Shown here one piece after another: positions 1 to 5,093 of a stretch of DNA of 5,106 nucleotides (positions are counted from its first letter, which is position 1; each line of letters begins with the position of its first letter). The DNA comes from Oscillibacter sp. Lineage in GTDB: Bacteria > Bacillota > Clostridia > Oscillospirales > Oscillospiraceae. The notes under the pieces were generated by a model that saw nothing but the letters and a program-made list of their open reading frames with translations, had not been told where the DNA came from and searched no databases. A program made the position numbers and the translations under genes. The stretch spans positions 1 to 5,106 of the forward strand of contig JAHHSB010000100.1 of NCBI GenBank assembly GCA_020025415.1, in the 5' to 3' direction.

Positions 1-2
1 GT

Positions 3-31
3 ATTATATCATAGCCTGCTGAATTTGCTAA
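3..31 (-). promoter_or_regulatory. Candidate sigma-A promoter firing leftward off the window
   Basis: On the minus strand a TTAGCA box (bases 26-31) is separated by 17 bases from a perfect TATAAT box (bases 3-8). It lies beyond the terminator of the SLH-GH18 gene and points out of the left edge, so it could start the next leftward gene. The -35 box matches the TTGACA consensus at only 4 of 6 positions and no downstream gene is visible, so this is a weak call. Confidence 0.35.
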
Positions 32-93
32 TTATTTTTAGGAACCGTGTGATTACCGGTTGTGAAAAGGAGGAATTCTCCCGCAAAAGCCTG

Positions 94-122
94 TTGACAG
101 CAAAAAGCAGCACTTTTATCCT
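94..122 (+). promoter_or_regulatory. Possible rightward promoter with no visible gene
   Basis: A perfect TTGACA (94-99) is followed after 17 bases by TATCCT (117-122, 4 of 6 matches to TATAAT). A transcript from here would run into the hairpin at 153-181 and then antisense into the end of the SLH-GH18 gene. No open frame with a ribosome binding site follows. It may be chance; the only support is the box match and the spacing. Confidence 0.2.
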
Positions 123-144
123 TTTCCCATCGTTGGATCAAACG

Positions 145-181
145 AAAAAATCAGGGGGGCGATCCCGAAGGATCCCCCCCT
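145..181 (-). terminator. Intrinsic terminator of the SLH-GH18 gene
   Basis: Read on the minus strand, AGGGGGGATCC and GGATC(G)CCCCCCT form a stem of 12 pairs with one bulged G, closed by a TTCG tetraloop. The sequence TGA and then a run of six T follow (plus-strand A145-150). A GC-rich stem followed by a T run is the classical rho-independent signal. It lies about 110 bases beyond the stop codon of the leftward SLH-GH18 gene. On the plus strand there is no T run after the stem, so termination should work leftward only. Confidence 0.75.
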
Positions 182-293
182 TGACAGATGGTTATATGTA
201 AATCAGCTCGGCATCACCAGATGAATGCGTATTTTGTGTTTTCTAAATTACTTCCTTATCTGGCACACCTGAAGGCCGGTGGCCTTTTGTGCT
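182..293. other. Non-coding 3' region with a small hairpin
   Basis: No gene is supported between the terminator and the SLH-GH18 stop codon. A short dyad at 272-286 (AAGGCC, loop GGT, GGCCTT) can be extended outward by GCAC (263-266) with GTGC (289-292). It has no T run on the minus strand, so it is not a second good terminator for the leftward gene. It could protect the 3' end of the mRNA. Confidence 0.35.
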
Positions 294-1940
294 TTAGTTT
301 AGAAGGCTGTTCCAGTTCCAGCCAGAGTAATCTGGGATATTCCCCAGACGCCAGATGGAAACGCCAGTGATCCCCAGCAGCTTGGCCGTCTCCAGGGCTT
401 TTTCTACGCTGGCATCGTCCTGATACCACAGGAAGTAACGCTCGCCGCTCTCGGTGGTATAGATGGCGTAGGAGCACTGGTACTCTGCAGACCAGCCGGT
501 AACCGTATCAGACTGGTTCAGCCGCTTCCACACGGTGGCATTGTCTGGGTAGACCGGCGTGCCGGAGCGGAGCTTGCCGTTCCCATCGATCTGCCAGGCT
601 ACATTCTTCGCGCTGTACCCTAACACCACCTTGGAAGGATCGGAAACCTGCTTCATGATGGCTGCCAGGGAAATATAGATCTGATCCAGGGGTGCGGGCG
701 CCGCTGTCTTATAATACTCCGTCCCCTCATATCCGGACAGGCTCCGGGTATCGTAGTCATAGGTCATGACGATCATTTGATCAGCCAGCTCAGCGATGGC
801 GGCATAGTCATAGCCGTCATAGTAGCTGCCAGTCAGCACGGGGGAAACGCACACATACAGCGTAAGATCCCGCCCGGAAACAGTATCCATCTTCTGCCGG
901 AGCAGCTGCAAAAACGCAGTGAAGTCCGCCTTGCTGGCGCTGCGCAGGCCCTCAAAGTCGATGGTCACACCATTGTAAGGATTCTTTCCGATAGTGCGGT
1001 AAGTAACGGTCAGCTCGTTGATGATCTGATCCACCGCCGACTGGCGGCCGGCAGCCGTGCTCATCAGATCCGCCACATTATTGGAGGTGTCCATGAACAC
1101 GCTCAGGTTCAGGGCCACGCCGTTGGTCTCCAGCGTTCGGATCACCTCTTCGTAACCAGAAGGAATGGTAAATTCATTGCCGTTGGCACTGGTAGTGGAG
1201 AGCAAAGCGCTGCTTCCATCCCAGGTCATCCGGCTCCAGCCCACGCTCACCGCGTCCATTTGTGCGGAAGTGGAAAGCTGGGAATAAGACGAAATGGCGT
1301 AAAAGCCGTGGACAAAGTCCGTCTTCTGGTGGAGCTTTTCATAGATTCGTACCAGCATGGCGGCTGCCTGCCCTCTCGTGGCGGAGGCGCTGGATCCAAA
1401 TTGGGTTTGGCTGAAGCCATTGGTCATGCCGATGGCATAGGCCACAGAGATGTACCCCTCCTTGCCGGACGGCATATCCAAAAACGGTGCCCAGCCGCTG
1501 CCGGAGTTCTGGACCTGCTTGGCGGCGCTCTTCAGGCCCAGGGCCCGCACCAGCATCTCCGCCATCTCTGCCCGGGTAATGGCCGCACCGGGCCGGAAAT
1601 TGCCGCCGGCATCTACAATATCGTGGGTCGCTGCCGTTTCGACCTCCGTGTACCAGGTGTGGTTCTGATCCACGTCACTGAAAGTAGGGCTGGCAGACGT
1701 CTCAGACTTCCAGCCCATCATGCGCGTCAGTACCGCGGCAAATTGAGCCCGGGTGATGGAGTCGGAATAGCCGAACTGGGTAGCGGTATAGCCGTTCATC
1801 AGCCCGTACTCCGCCGCCTTGGCTACCTCGCCGGCTAAAGCACCGCCGGCAGGGACGTCTGTAAATGACACTGCTGCCGCCGGCAGCGTCAGTGCAGCCG
1901 CCATTGCCACAGCCAGCAGCCAAGAAAGCAATCGTTTCAT
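294..1940 (-). CDS. Secreted SLH-domain protein with GH18-type (spore-hydrolase-like) glycosidase domain
   Basis: The 548-residue product starts with a typical signal peptide (residues 1 to about 23: MKRLLSW, a hydrophobic core, then PAAA). Three SLH repeats follow at about 25-76, 86-135 and 151-200, with signatures ITRAQF, ITRAEM and ATRGQA. Such triplets hold proteins to wall polysaccharide on the cell surface. Residues about 208-541 look like a GH18 TIM barrel of the YaaH/YdhD cortex-hydrolase type: VTIDFEG with the likely acid E330 and D328, MTYDYD at 392-397 with Y394, and the final-strand pattern SIWRLG near W530. GH18 enzymes of this type cleave peptidoglycan or chitin-like N-acetylglucosamine chains, so a role in wall remodelling is inferred. 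The start at 1940 is preferred over an in-frame ATG at 1949 because the AGGAGG lies 10 bases before the former and only 1 before the latter. It is a single-gene unit, divergent from the sigma factor operon. The exact substrate is unknown. Confidence 0.9.
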   Translation of the reverse strand: MKRLLSWLLAVAMAAALTLPAAAVSFTDVPAGGALAGEVAKAAEYGLMNGYTATQFGYSDSITRAQFAAVLTRMMGWKSETSASPTFSDVDQNHTWYTEVETAATHDIVDAGGNFRPGAAITRAEMAEMLVRALGLKSAAKQVQNSGSGWAPFLDMPSGKEGYISVAYAIGMTNGFSQTQFGSSASATRGQAAAMLVRIYEKLHQKTDFVHGFYAISSYSQLSTSAQMDAVSVGWSRMTWDGSSALLSTTSANGNEFTIPSGYEEVIRTLETNGVALNLSVFMDTSNNVADLMSTAAGRQSAVDQIINELTVTYRTIGKNPYNGVTIDFEGLRSASKADFTAFLQLLRQKMDTVSGRDLTLYVCVSPVLTGSYYDGYDYAAIAELADQMIVMTYDYDTRSLSGYEGTEYYKTAAPAPLDQIYISLAAIMKQVSDPSKVVLGYSAKNVAWQIDGNGKLRSGTPVYPDNATVWKRLNQSDTVTGWSAEYQCSYAIYTTESGERYFLWYQDDASVEKALETAKLLGITGVSIWRLGNIPDYSGWNWNSLLN

Positions 1941-1949
1941 GGAATTCAT

Positions 1950-1956
1950 CTCCTCC
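1950..1956 (-). promoter_or_regulatory. Ribosome binding site that selects the start of the SLH-GH18 gene
   Basis: The minus strand reads GGAGGAG here. It lies 9 bases from the ATG at 1940 (MKRLLSW), but touches the alternative ATG at 1949 (MNSMKR). Spacing therefore favours 1940, which also gives the cleaner signal peptide. The longer open frame up to 2099 has no such site and would run through the promoter. Confidence 0.8.
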
Positions 1957-1976
1957 TTCTTTTTCCTTAATTTTTT

Positions 1977-2007
1977 ATGATAGCACAGAGCTTGTCCGAT
2001 TTGTGAA
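1977..2007 (-). promoter_or_regulatory. Extended -10 promoter of the SLH-GH18 gene
   Basis: On the minus strand TGC-TATCAT (1977-1985) is an extended -10 element with 5 of 6 matches to TATAAT plus the TGn motif. A TTCACA box (2002-2007) lies 19 bases upstream, a little far for a -35 element, which an extended -10 tolerates. Transcription would begin near 1970 and give a leader of about 30 bases containing the ribosome binding site. It reads as a vegetative promoter; no ECF-type box was recognised. Confidence 0.55.
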
Positions 2008-2030
2008 CATTCTTTGAATTCTCTTCTGGT

Positions 2031-2051
2031 CCCAACCCCCTCCCAAACCCC
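2031..2051 (-). other. Putative G-quadruplex motif
   Basis: The minus strand carries four G runs of 4, 3, 5 and 3 bases separated by TTT, A and TT. This fits the canonical rule of four runs of at least three G with loops of 1-7 bases. The tract is upstream of the promoter of the leftward SLH-GH18 gene, in the region shared with the divergent sigma operon. The pattern is seen directly; folding in the cell and any regulatory effect are inference. Confidence 0.6.
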
Positions 2052-2071
2052 GGCATCAGGAAAAGCGGCAC

Positions 2072-2147
2072 TTGCATACCGGGCCGGGACATGAGACAAT
2101 CAAATCTTCTAAAAAAATTGACCAAACACCCCACTGGGACGTATTCC
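2072..2147 (+). promoter_or_regulatory. Region with weak promoter candidates for the sigma/anti-sigma operon
   Basis: Two weak candidates were found. The first is TTGCAT (2072-2077), 17 bases, GACAAT (2095-2100), preceded by TG to make an extended -10. The second is TTGACC (2118-2123), 18 bases, TATTCC (2142-2147). Neither is close to consensus. ECF sigma genes often control their own promoters, which would not look like the vegetative type, so the true promoter may be a different sequence within this stretch. Confidence 0.25.
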
Positions 2148-2158
2148 ATAAGAAAGGA

Positions 2159-2164
2159 AGGAGG
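2159..2164 (+). promoter_or_regulatory. Ribosome binding site supporting the TTG start of the sigma factor
   Basis: A perfect AGGAGG ends 11 bases before the TTG at 2176. An in-frame TAA at 2149-2151 bars any earlier start, and the first in-frame ATG falls deep inside the protein (residue 110), beyond the whole of region 2. The TTG is therefore the only start that fits. Confidence 0.8.
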
Positions 2165-2175
2165 GAAAAAGAAAG

Positions 2176-2673
2176 TTGATCGACCACGAAAGCAGACAAC
2201 AGCCGGAAGACCCCGAGGCACTGGTCAGCCGCTACGGTGATCTGCTCTTTCGCATCTGCCTGATCACACTGGGCAATGAGGCGGATGCGGAAGATGCGGT
2301 GCAGGAGACCTTTTTGCGCTATTTGCAAAAAGTGCCTGTCTTTGACAGTGCAGACCATGAAAAAGCCTGGCTCATCACCGTGGCAGTCAACCACTGTAAA
2401 GACCAGCTGCGGTTCTATAAACGCCACCCTCAGGCGGACAGCGAAGTCCTCTCCCGCCTGGCAGCCCCCGGAATCGAAAGCAGCGGCATCCTGGATGCGT
2501 TAATGACCCTGCCAGAGAAGTTCCGGCTGGTTCTTACCCTTTACTATGTTCAGGATTATGATATTAGGCAGATCGCCCGGATCATCCAAAAAACGCCCTC
2601 GGCGGTAAAAATGCGGCTCCAGAAAGGCCGCAGACTGCTGGAAGCGGCGTACCGAAAGGAGTATGAAATATGA
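2176..2673 (+). CDS. ECF-type RNA polymerase sigma factor (sigma-70 family)
   Basis: The 165-residue protein has the length and two-domain layout of ECF (group 4) sigma factors. Region 2 spans about residues 14-81, with the core-binding helix signature DAEDAVQETFLRYL at 37-50 and the -10 recognition part AWLITVAVNHCKDQLR at 64-79. Region 4 spans about 104-160, with LPEKFRLVLTLYY followed by a helix-turn-helix at about 128-155 (DIRQIARIIQKTPSAVKMRL) that would read the -35 box. Regions 1 and 3 are absent, as expected. Translation starts at a TTG. The stop codon overlaps the next gene's ATG (ATGA), so the two are translationally coupled. This arrangement is the usual one for a sigma factor held inactive by a membrane anti-sigma protein until a signal arrives. 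The regulon is unknown; the divergent wall-protein gene is one possible member. Confidence 0.93.
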   Translation: MIDHESRQQPEDPEALVSRYGDLLFRICLITLGNEADAEDAVQETFLRYLQKVPVFDSADHEKAWLITVAVNHCKDQLRFYKRHPQADSEVLSRLAAPGIESSGILDALMTLPEKFRLVLTLYYVQDYDIRQIARIIQKTPSAVKMRLQKGRRLLEAAYRKEYEI

Positions 2674-3758
2674 CGTACCCTGAAGCTCTGAAAGAAGACG
2701 CCGGGCAGATCACCATGCCCCAAGTGATGAAGGACCGCATTCTTCTCCGCTGCCGGGCAGAATTGGTGGGGCAGGGAACTGCCCGCCCGGCCCGGCCCAG
2801 AGGCTTTGCCCCGGCCAAAAAGCGGCTCCGGGCCATGGCGGTCGGCGCAGCGGCCTGCCTAATCCTCTGCGTCCCGGTATTGGCCGCCACCGTTCCTGCG
2901 TTTTACGAGGCGCTCTACGCCGTTGCCCCTGCCACCGCCCAGTTGTTCAAGCCGGTGGCACTCTCCTGCGAGGATCAGGGGATCCGCATGGAGGTCAGCG
3001 CAGTCTATATCCAGGAGGACACCATTCAGGTTTATCTGACTATGGAGGACCTGAAGGAGGATCGGATCGACGGGACCATGGACCTATTCGACAGCTACTC
3101 CATCAACACGCCCTTTGACTGCACCGGCCACTGCACCTGGGCGGACTATGATCCCCAGACTGGAAAGGCTTCGCTCCTCATTACCATGACCCACTGGGGA
3201 GGCGTCCCCGTCAGCGGTGAAAAGCTCACCTTTACCGTCCGGGAGTTTTTGAGCCATAAAAAGGAGTTGGAAGGCCCGGTTTTCCAGGTTTCCCTGGCTG
3301 CCGCGCCGCTGAAGCCCCAGACCCAGTCCGTTCCTCTGCGAGGGTATAGCGGCAGCAGCTCCCTGGTCGAAGCCGTTCTGGACGCTGATCAGGTCACGGT
3401 TCTGCAGCCAAGCGAGCCCCTGGCCGCGCCCACGGAGGGAGTTTCTATCACCGCCCTGGGGTATGTGGATGGCTGCCTTCGGGTACAGGCTTATTATGAA
3501 GATATCCTGAAAACCGATAACCACGGGTTTCTCTCTCTCCGGAACAAAACCAGCGGGGAAGTGTGCACTTCCTCCACCAGCCTCTCCTTTTTTGATGAGG
3601 AGGGGAAGGGGAGTTATCAGGATTATCTCTTTCCTGACATCCCCCCGGAAGAGCTGGAAAACTATGAGCTGTGGGGCAGCTTTGTGACCTCTCAGGGCTC
3701 CGTGCAGGGAAACTGGAGCGTGACGGTACCTTTGGAGGAGCGCTCTCCGACTGCCTGA
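2670..3758 (+). CDS. Membrane-anchored anti-sigma factor, DUF4179-like
   Basis: The 362-residue product begins with about 52 cytoplasmic residues ending in the basic stretch AKKRLR. One hydrophobic span follows (about 55-75), then an outer portion of about 285 residues, so the predicted orientation is N-in, C-out. The outer part appears to have two halves. Residues about 76-215, including LYAVAPATAQLFKPV and EDQGIRMEV, resemble the DUF4179 group found beside clostridial ECF sigma genes. Residues about 219-356 form a second beta-rich half. No zinc-type HxxxCxxC motif is present, so it is not a ZAS-family anti-sigma. It overlaps the sigma gene by 4 bases. Its own binding site AAAGGAG (2655-2661) lies inside the sigma gene, 8 bases before the ATG. 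It is inferred to hold the sigma factor at the membrane and release it on an envelope signal. Family assignment is by recall of pattern and gene context, so the sigma-binding role is inferred. Confidence 0.82.
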   Translation: MTYPEALKEDAGQITMPQVMKDRILLRCRAELVGQGTARPARPRGFAPAKKRLRAMAVGAAACLILCVPVLAATVPAFYEALYAVAPATAQLFKPVALSCEDQGIRMEVSAVYIQEDTIQVYLTMEDLKEDRIDGTMDLFDSYSINTPFDCTGHCTWADYDPQTGKASLLITMTHWGGVPVSGEKLTFTVREFLSHKKELEGPVFQVSLAAAPLKPQTQSVPLRGYSGSSSLVEAVLDADQVTVLQPSEPLAAPTEGVSITALGYVDGCLRVQAYYEDILKTDNHGFLSLRNKTSGEVCTSSTSLSFFDEEGKGSYQDYLFPDIPPEELENYELWGSFVTSQGSVQGNWSVTVPLEERSPTA

Positions 3759-3800
3759 CCCCTTCCGTTTGTCTAGCTGAGGCAGGAGAGGGAAGTGAGA

Positions 3801-3849
3801 AAAAATTCCGGAAATGTACCGTTTTTTACGGCCCATTTCCGGAATTTTT
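3801..3849. terminator. Bidirectional intrinsic terminator between convergent genes
   Basis: A perfect 16-bp inverted repeat pairs AAAAATTCCGGAAATG (3801-3816) with its complement (3834-3849). The 17-base loop contains a second small hairpin, CCGT (3819-3822) with ACGG (3828-3831). On the plus strand the GC core is followed by five T. On the minus strand it is followed by six T, because an extra A lies at 3800. It therefore ends both the sigma/anti-sigma operon and the recombinase gene, whose stop codon is only 5 bases away. Confidence 0.92.
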
Positions 3850-3854
3850 CATAA

Positions 3855-4874
3855 TTAGGATTTGTCCTGAAGCTTCTTTTTTGGCTTTACGCGCGACAAG
3901 GGATTTGCCTTTGCAGCTACTCGGAGGTCTTCGTTATCAATGTGAGTGTAGATCTCCGTGGTATTCAGATGCTCATGGCCCAGCACTTCCTGCACAGCTC
4001 GCACGTCTACACCGTTTTGCAGCATGAGCGTGGCGGCGGTATGCCGGAGCTTGTGGGAGGAGTACTGGCTGCTGTCGATTCCGGCCTCCGCCAAACGCTT
4101 TTTTACCAGTGCGTGCACGCCGGAGCGGCTGATCCGCTCGTTCTGGGCGCTTAAAAACAGGGCGTTTTCGTCCCGGCCCACGATGGGCCGCCGCACCGCC
4201 AGATACTGTTCCAGCGCGCTCTGGCAGGCATCGTTGAGGTAGACGATGCGCACTTTGTTGCCCTTGCCCAGGATCCGCAGCGTATTCCCCTGGATATCCT
4301 GCAAGTTAAGACCAACTAACTCCGAGATCCGCAGTCCGCAGTTTAAAAACAGGGTCAAAATGCAGTAATCCCGCTCCTGATGCTTGCCCTTGACCGAATC
4401 CAGCAGCTGGATGCTCTCATCCAGCGTCAGATATTTCGGCAACGTCTTTTTCAGCTTGGGCGTATCGATGTCCTTAATGGGATTGGTCTCAAAATAGTGC
4501 ATTTTTTGAGTCAAATAGTTATAAAAAGAACGAATTGTGGCAATTTTTCTAGCTCTGGACGCAGCATTCAGTCCATATTGGGAATTCCGGCTGTTTTGGT
4601 GCAGGATCCGGTCCCGACTGAGATAAGTCATATAACTGTACACGTCTGTGAGCGTCACAGAGCGGACAAAATCCAGATCCACATCTAAAATAGAGATCTC
4701 ATCAAAGGGCGTATCCGCAAGTGCCGGATCCCGGAGCTGCTTGAGATATCGGAAAAAGTTCCGCAGATCCAGAAAGTATTCATCGACCGTTTTTTGAGAA
4801 TGGCCTTTGATGGTCTCATGGTAAGCCAGAAAATCCCGCAGGATCTGCGGTGCTTGGGTACGATAGTCATTCAT
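3855..4874 (-). CDS. Tyrosine recombinase, XerC/XerD-like
   Basis: This 339-residue protein belongs to the tyrosine recombinase (phage integrase) family, which cuts and rejoins DNA through a phosphotyrosine link. Residues about 8-130 form the N-terminal SAM-like DNA-binding domain. Residues about 145-325 form the catalytic domain, with all six active residues visible: R182 in CGLRISEL, K207 in GKGNKVR, H274 and R277 in HKLRHTAA, H300 in VLGHEHL, and the nucleophile Y309 in TTEIYTHI. At 339 residues it is longer than the roughly 300 of classical XerC/XerD. The extra length is an acidic insertion at about 48-70 in the N-terminal domain and a basic tail (KPKKK). The start at 4874 has AGGAG 8 bases upstream. 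It stands alone, convergent with the anti-sigma gene. A housekeeping chromosome-resolution enzyme and a small-element integrase are both possible. No excisionase, cargo or flanking att repeats are visible. Confidence 0.94.
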   Translation of the reverse strand: MNDYRTQAPQILRDFLAYHETIKGHSQKTVDEYFLDLRNFFRYLKQLRDPALADTPFDEISILDVDLDFVRSVTLTDVYSYMTYLSRDRILHQNSRNSQYGLNAASRARKIATIRSFYNYLTQKMHYFETNPIKDIDTPKLKKTLPKYLTLDESIQLLDSVKGKHQERDYCILTLFLNCGLRISELVGLNLQDIQGNTLRILGKGNKVRIVYLNDACQSALEQYLAVRRPIVGRDENALFLSAQNERISRSGVHALVKKRLAEAGIDSSQYSSHKLRHTAATLMLQNGVDVRAVQEVLGHEHLNTTEIYTHIDNEDLRVAAKANPLSRVKPKKKLQDKS

Positions 4875-4882
4875 GCAAAAAT

Positions 4883-4887
4883 CTCCT
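4883..4887 (-). promoter_or_regulatory. Ribosome binding site of the recombinase gene
   Basis: AGGAG on the minus strand lies 8 bases before the ATG at 4874, a normal spacing that supports this start. Confidence 0.75.
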
Positions 4888-4910
4888 GCAAGTTAAGAAA
4901 CTAATATTCG

Positions 4911-4929
4911 CCGGCCCCGCAGGGGCTGG
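4911..4929 (-). repeat. GC-rich hairpin in the recombinase leader
   Basis: CCGGCCCC (4911-4918) and GGGGCTGG (4922-4929) can pair around the 3-base loop GCA, with one G-T mismatch. No T run follows on either strand, so it is not an obvious terminator. It ends 37 bases before the recombinase start codon and could affect translation or mRNA stability. Confidence 0.5.
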
Positions 4930-4971
4930 AAACGGCTCATCCGGGCTTTTGGCGCCATTTACCCTCCCCCA

Positions 4972-5001
4972 AATTGAACAAAATTTATATTTTGTTCAAT
5001 T
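4972..5001. repeat. Perfect 30-base palindrome upstream of the recombinase
   Basis: AATTGAACAAAAT (4972-4984) is repeated as its exact reverse complement at 4989-5001 around the four bases TTAT. A partly overlapping smaller dyad, TTCAAT-T-ATTGAA, runs on to 5008, giving three TTGAA-type half-sites. The layout fits a dimeric repressor operator. It would also fit a tyrosine-recombinase core site, with arms of 11-13 bases around a centre of 4-8 bases. It does not resemble the LexA box, whose GAAC and GTTC are only 4 bases apart (14 here). Function is unknown. Confidence 0.6.
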
Positions 5002-5026
5002 ATTGAAATTCCTCCAAAACTCCCCC

Positions 5027-5052
5027 TCCGGCAGCAAATCCGTTTGGCCGGA
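5027..5052. repeat. Imperfect hairpin far upstream of the recombinase
   Basis: TCCGGC (5027-5032) pairs with GCCGGA (5047-5052), and inside it CAAA (5035-5038) pairs with TTTG (5043-5046), with a bulged AG and the loop TCCG. This gives ten pairs. There is no T run on either strand. It could be part of a structured leader of the recombinase mRNA if the promoter near 5067-5093 is used. Confidence 0.45.
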
Positions 5053-5066
5053 CCTGTACGGCATCT

Positions 5067-5093
5067 GTTATAAAAGCGTCCCAAACCGGTCAA
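5067..5093 (-). promoter_or_regulatory. Candidate promoter for the recombinase gene
   Basis: On the minus strand TTGACC (5088-5093) and TATAAC (5067-5072) each match the vegetative consensus at 5 of 6 positions. The spacing of 15 bases is short of the usual 16-18. If used, it would give a leader of roughly 185 bases carrying the three dyads between it and the gene. No better promoter was seen closer to the gene. Confidence 0.3.

Noticed and set aside
181..210. Promoter at the second TTGACA (181-186)
   Set aside because: No -10-like sequence lies at 16-18 bases; the only AT-rich hexamer (TATATG) is far too close.
777..1838. A 353-codon plus-strand open frame
   Set aside because: It lies fully antisense inside the SLH-GH18 gene, has no recognisable domain and shows a histidine-, arginine- and glycine-rich composition typical of a codon-bias shadow.
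1941..2099. N-terminal extension of the SLH-GH18 protein up to base 2099
   Set aside because: It would put about 50 non-secretory residues before a clear signal peptide, run through the promoter and ribosome binding site, and has no binding site of its own.
2056..2427. A 123-codon minus-strand open frame across the start of the sigma gene
   Set aside because: It is a shadow of the sigma gene, whose two conserved regions are unmistakable in the plus frame.
3084..3836. A 250-codon minus-strand open frame
   Set aside because: It is antisense to the anti-sigma gene, would start inside the bidirectional terminator and has no recognisable domain.
4875..4970. A known riboswitch in the recombinase leader
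   Set aside because: The leader was compared from memory with common classes (cyclic-di-GMP, THF, fluoride, cobalamin and manganese types) and no conserved core was recognised.
4972..5001. The palindrome as a LexA (SOS) box
   Set aside because: GAAC and GTTC are present, but 14 bases apart instead of the 4 of the Gram-positive LexA site.
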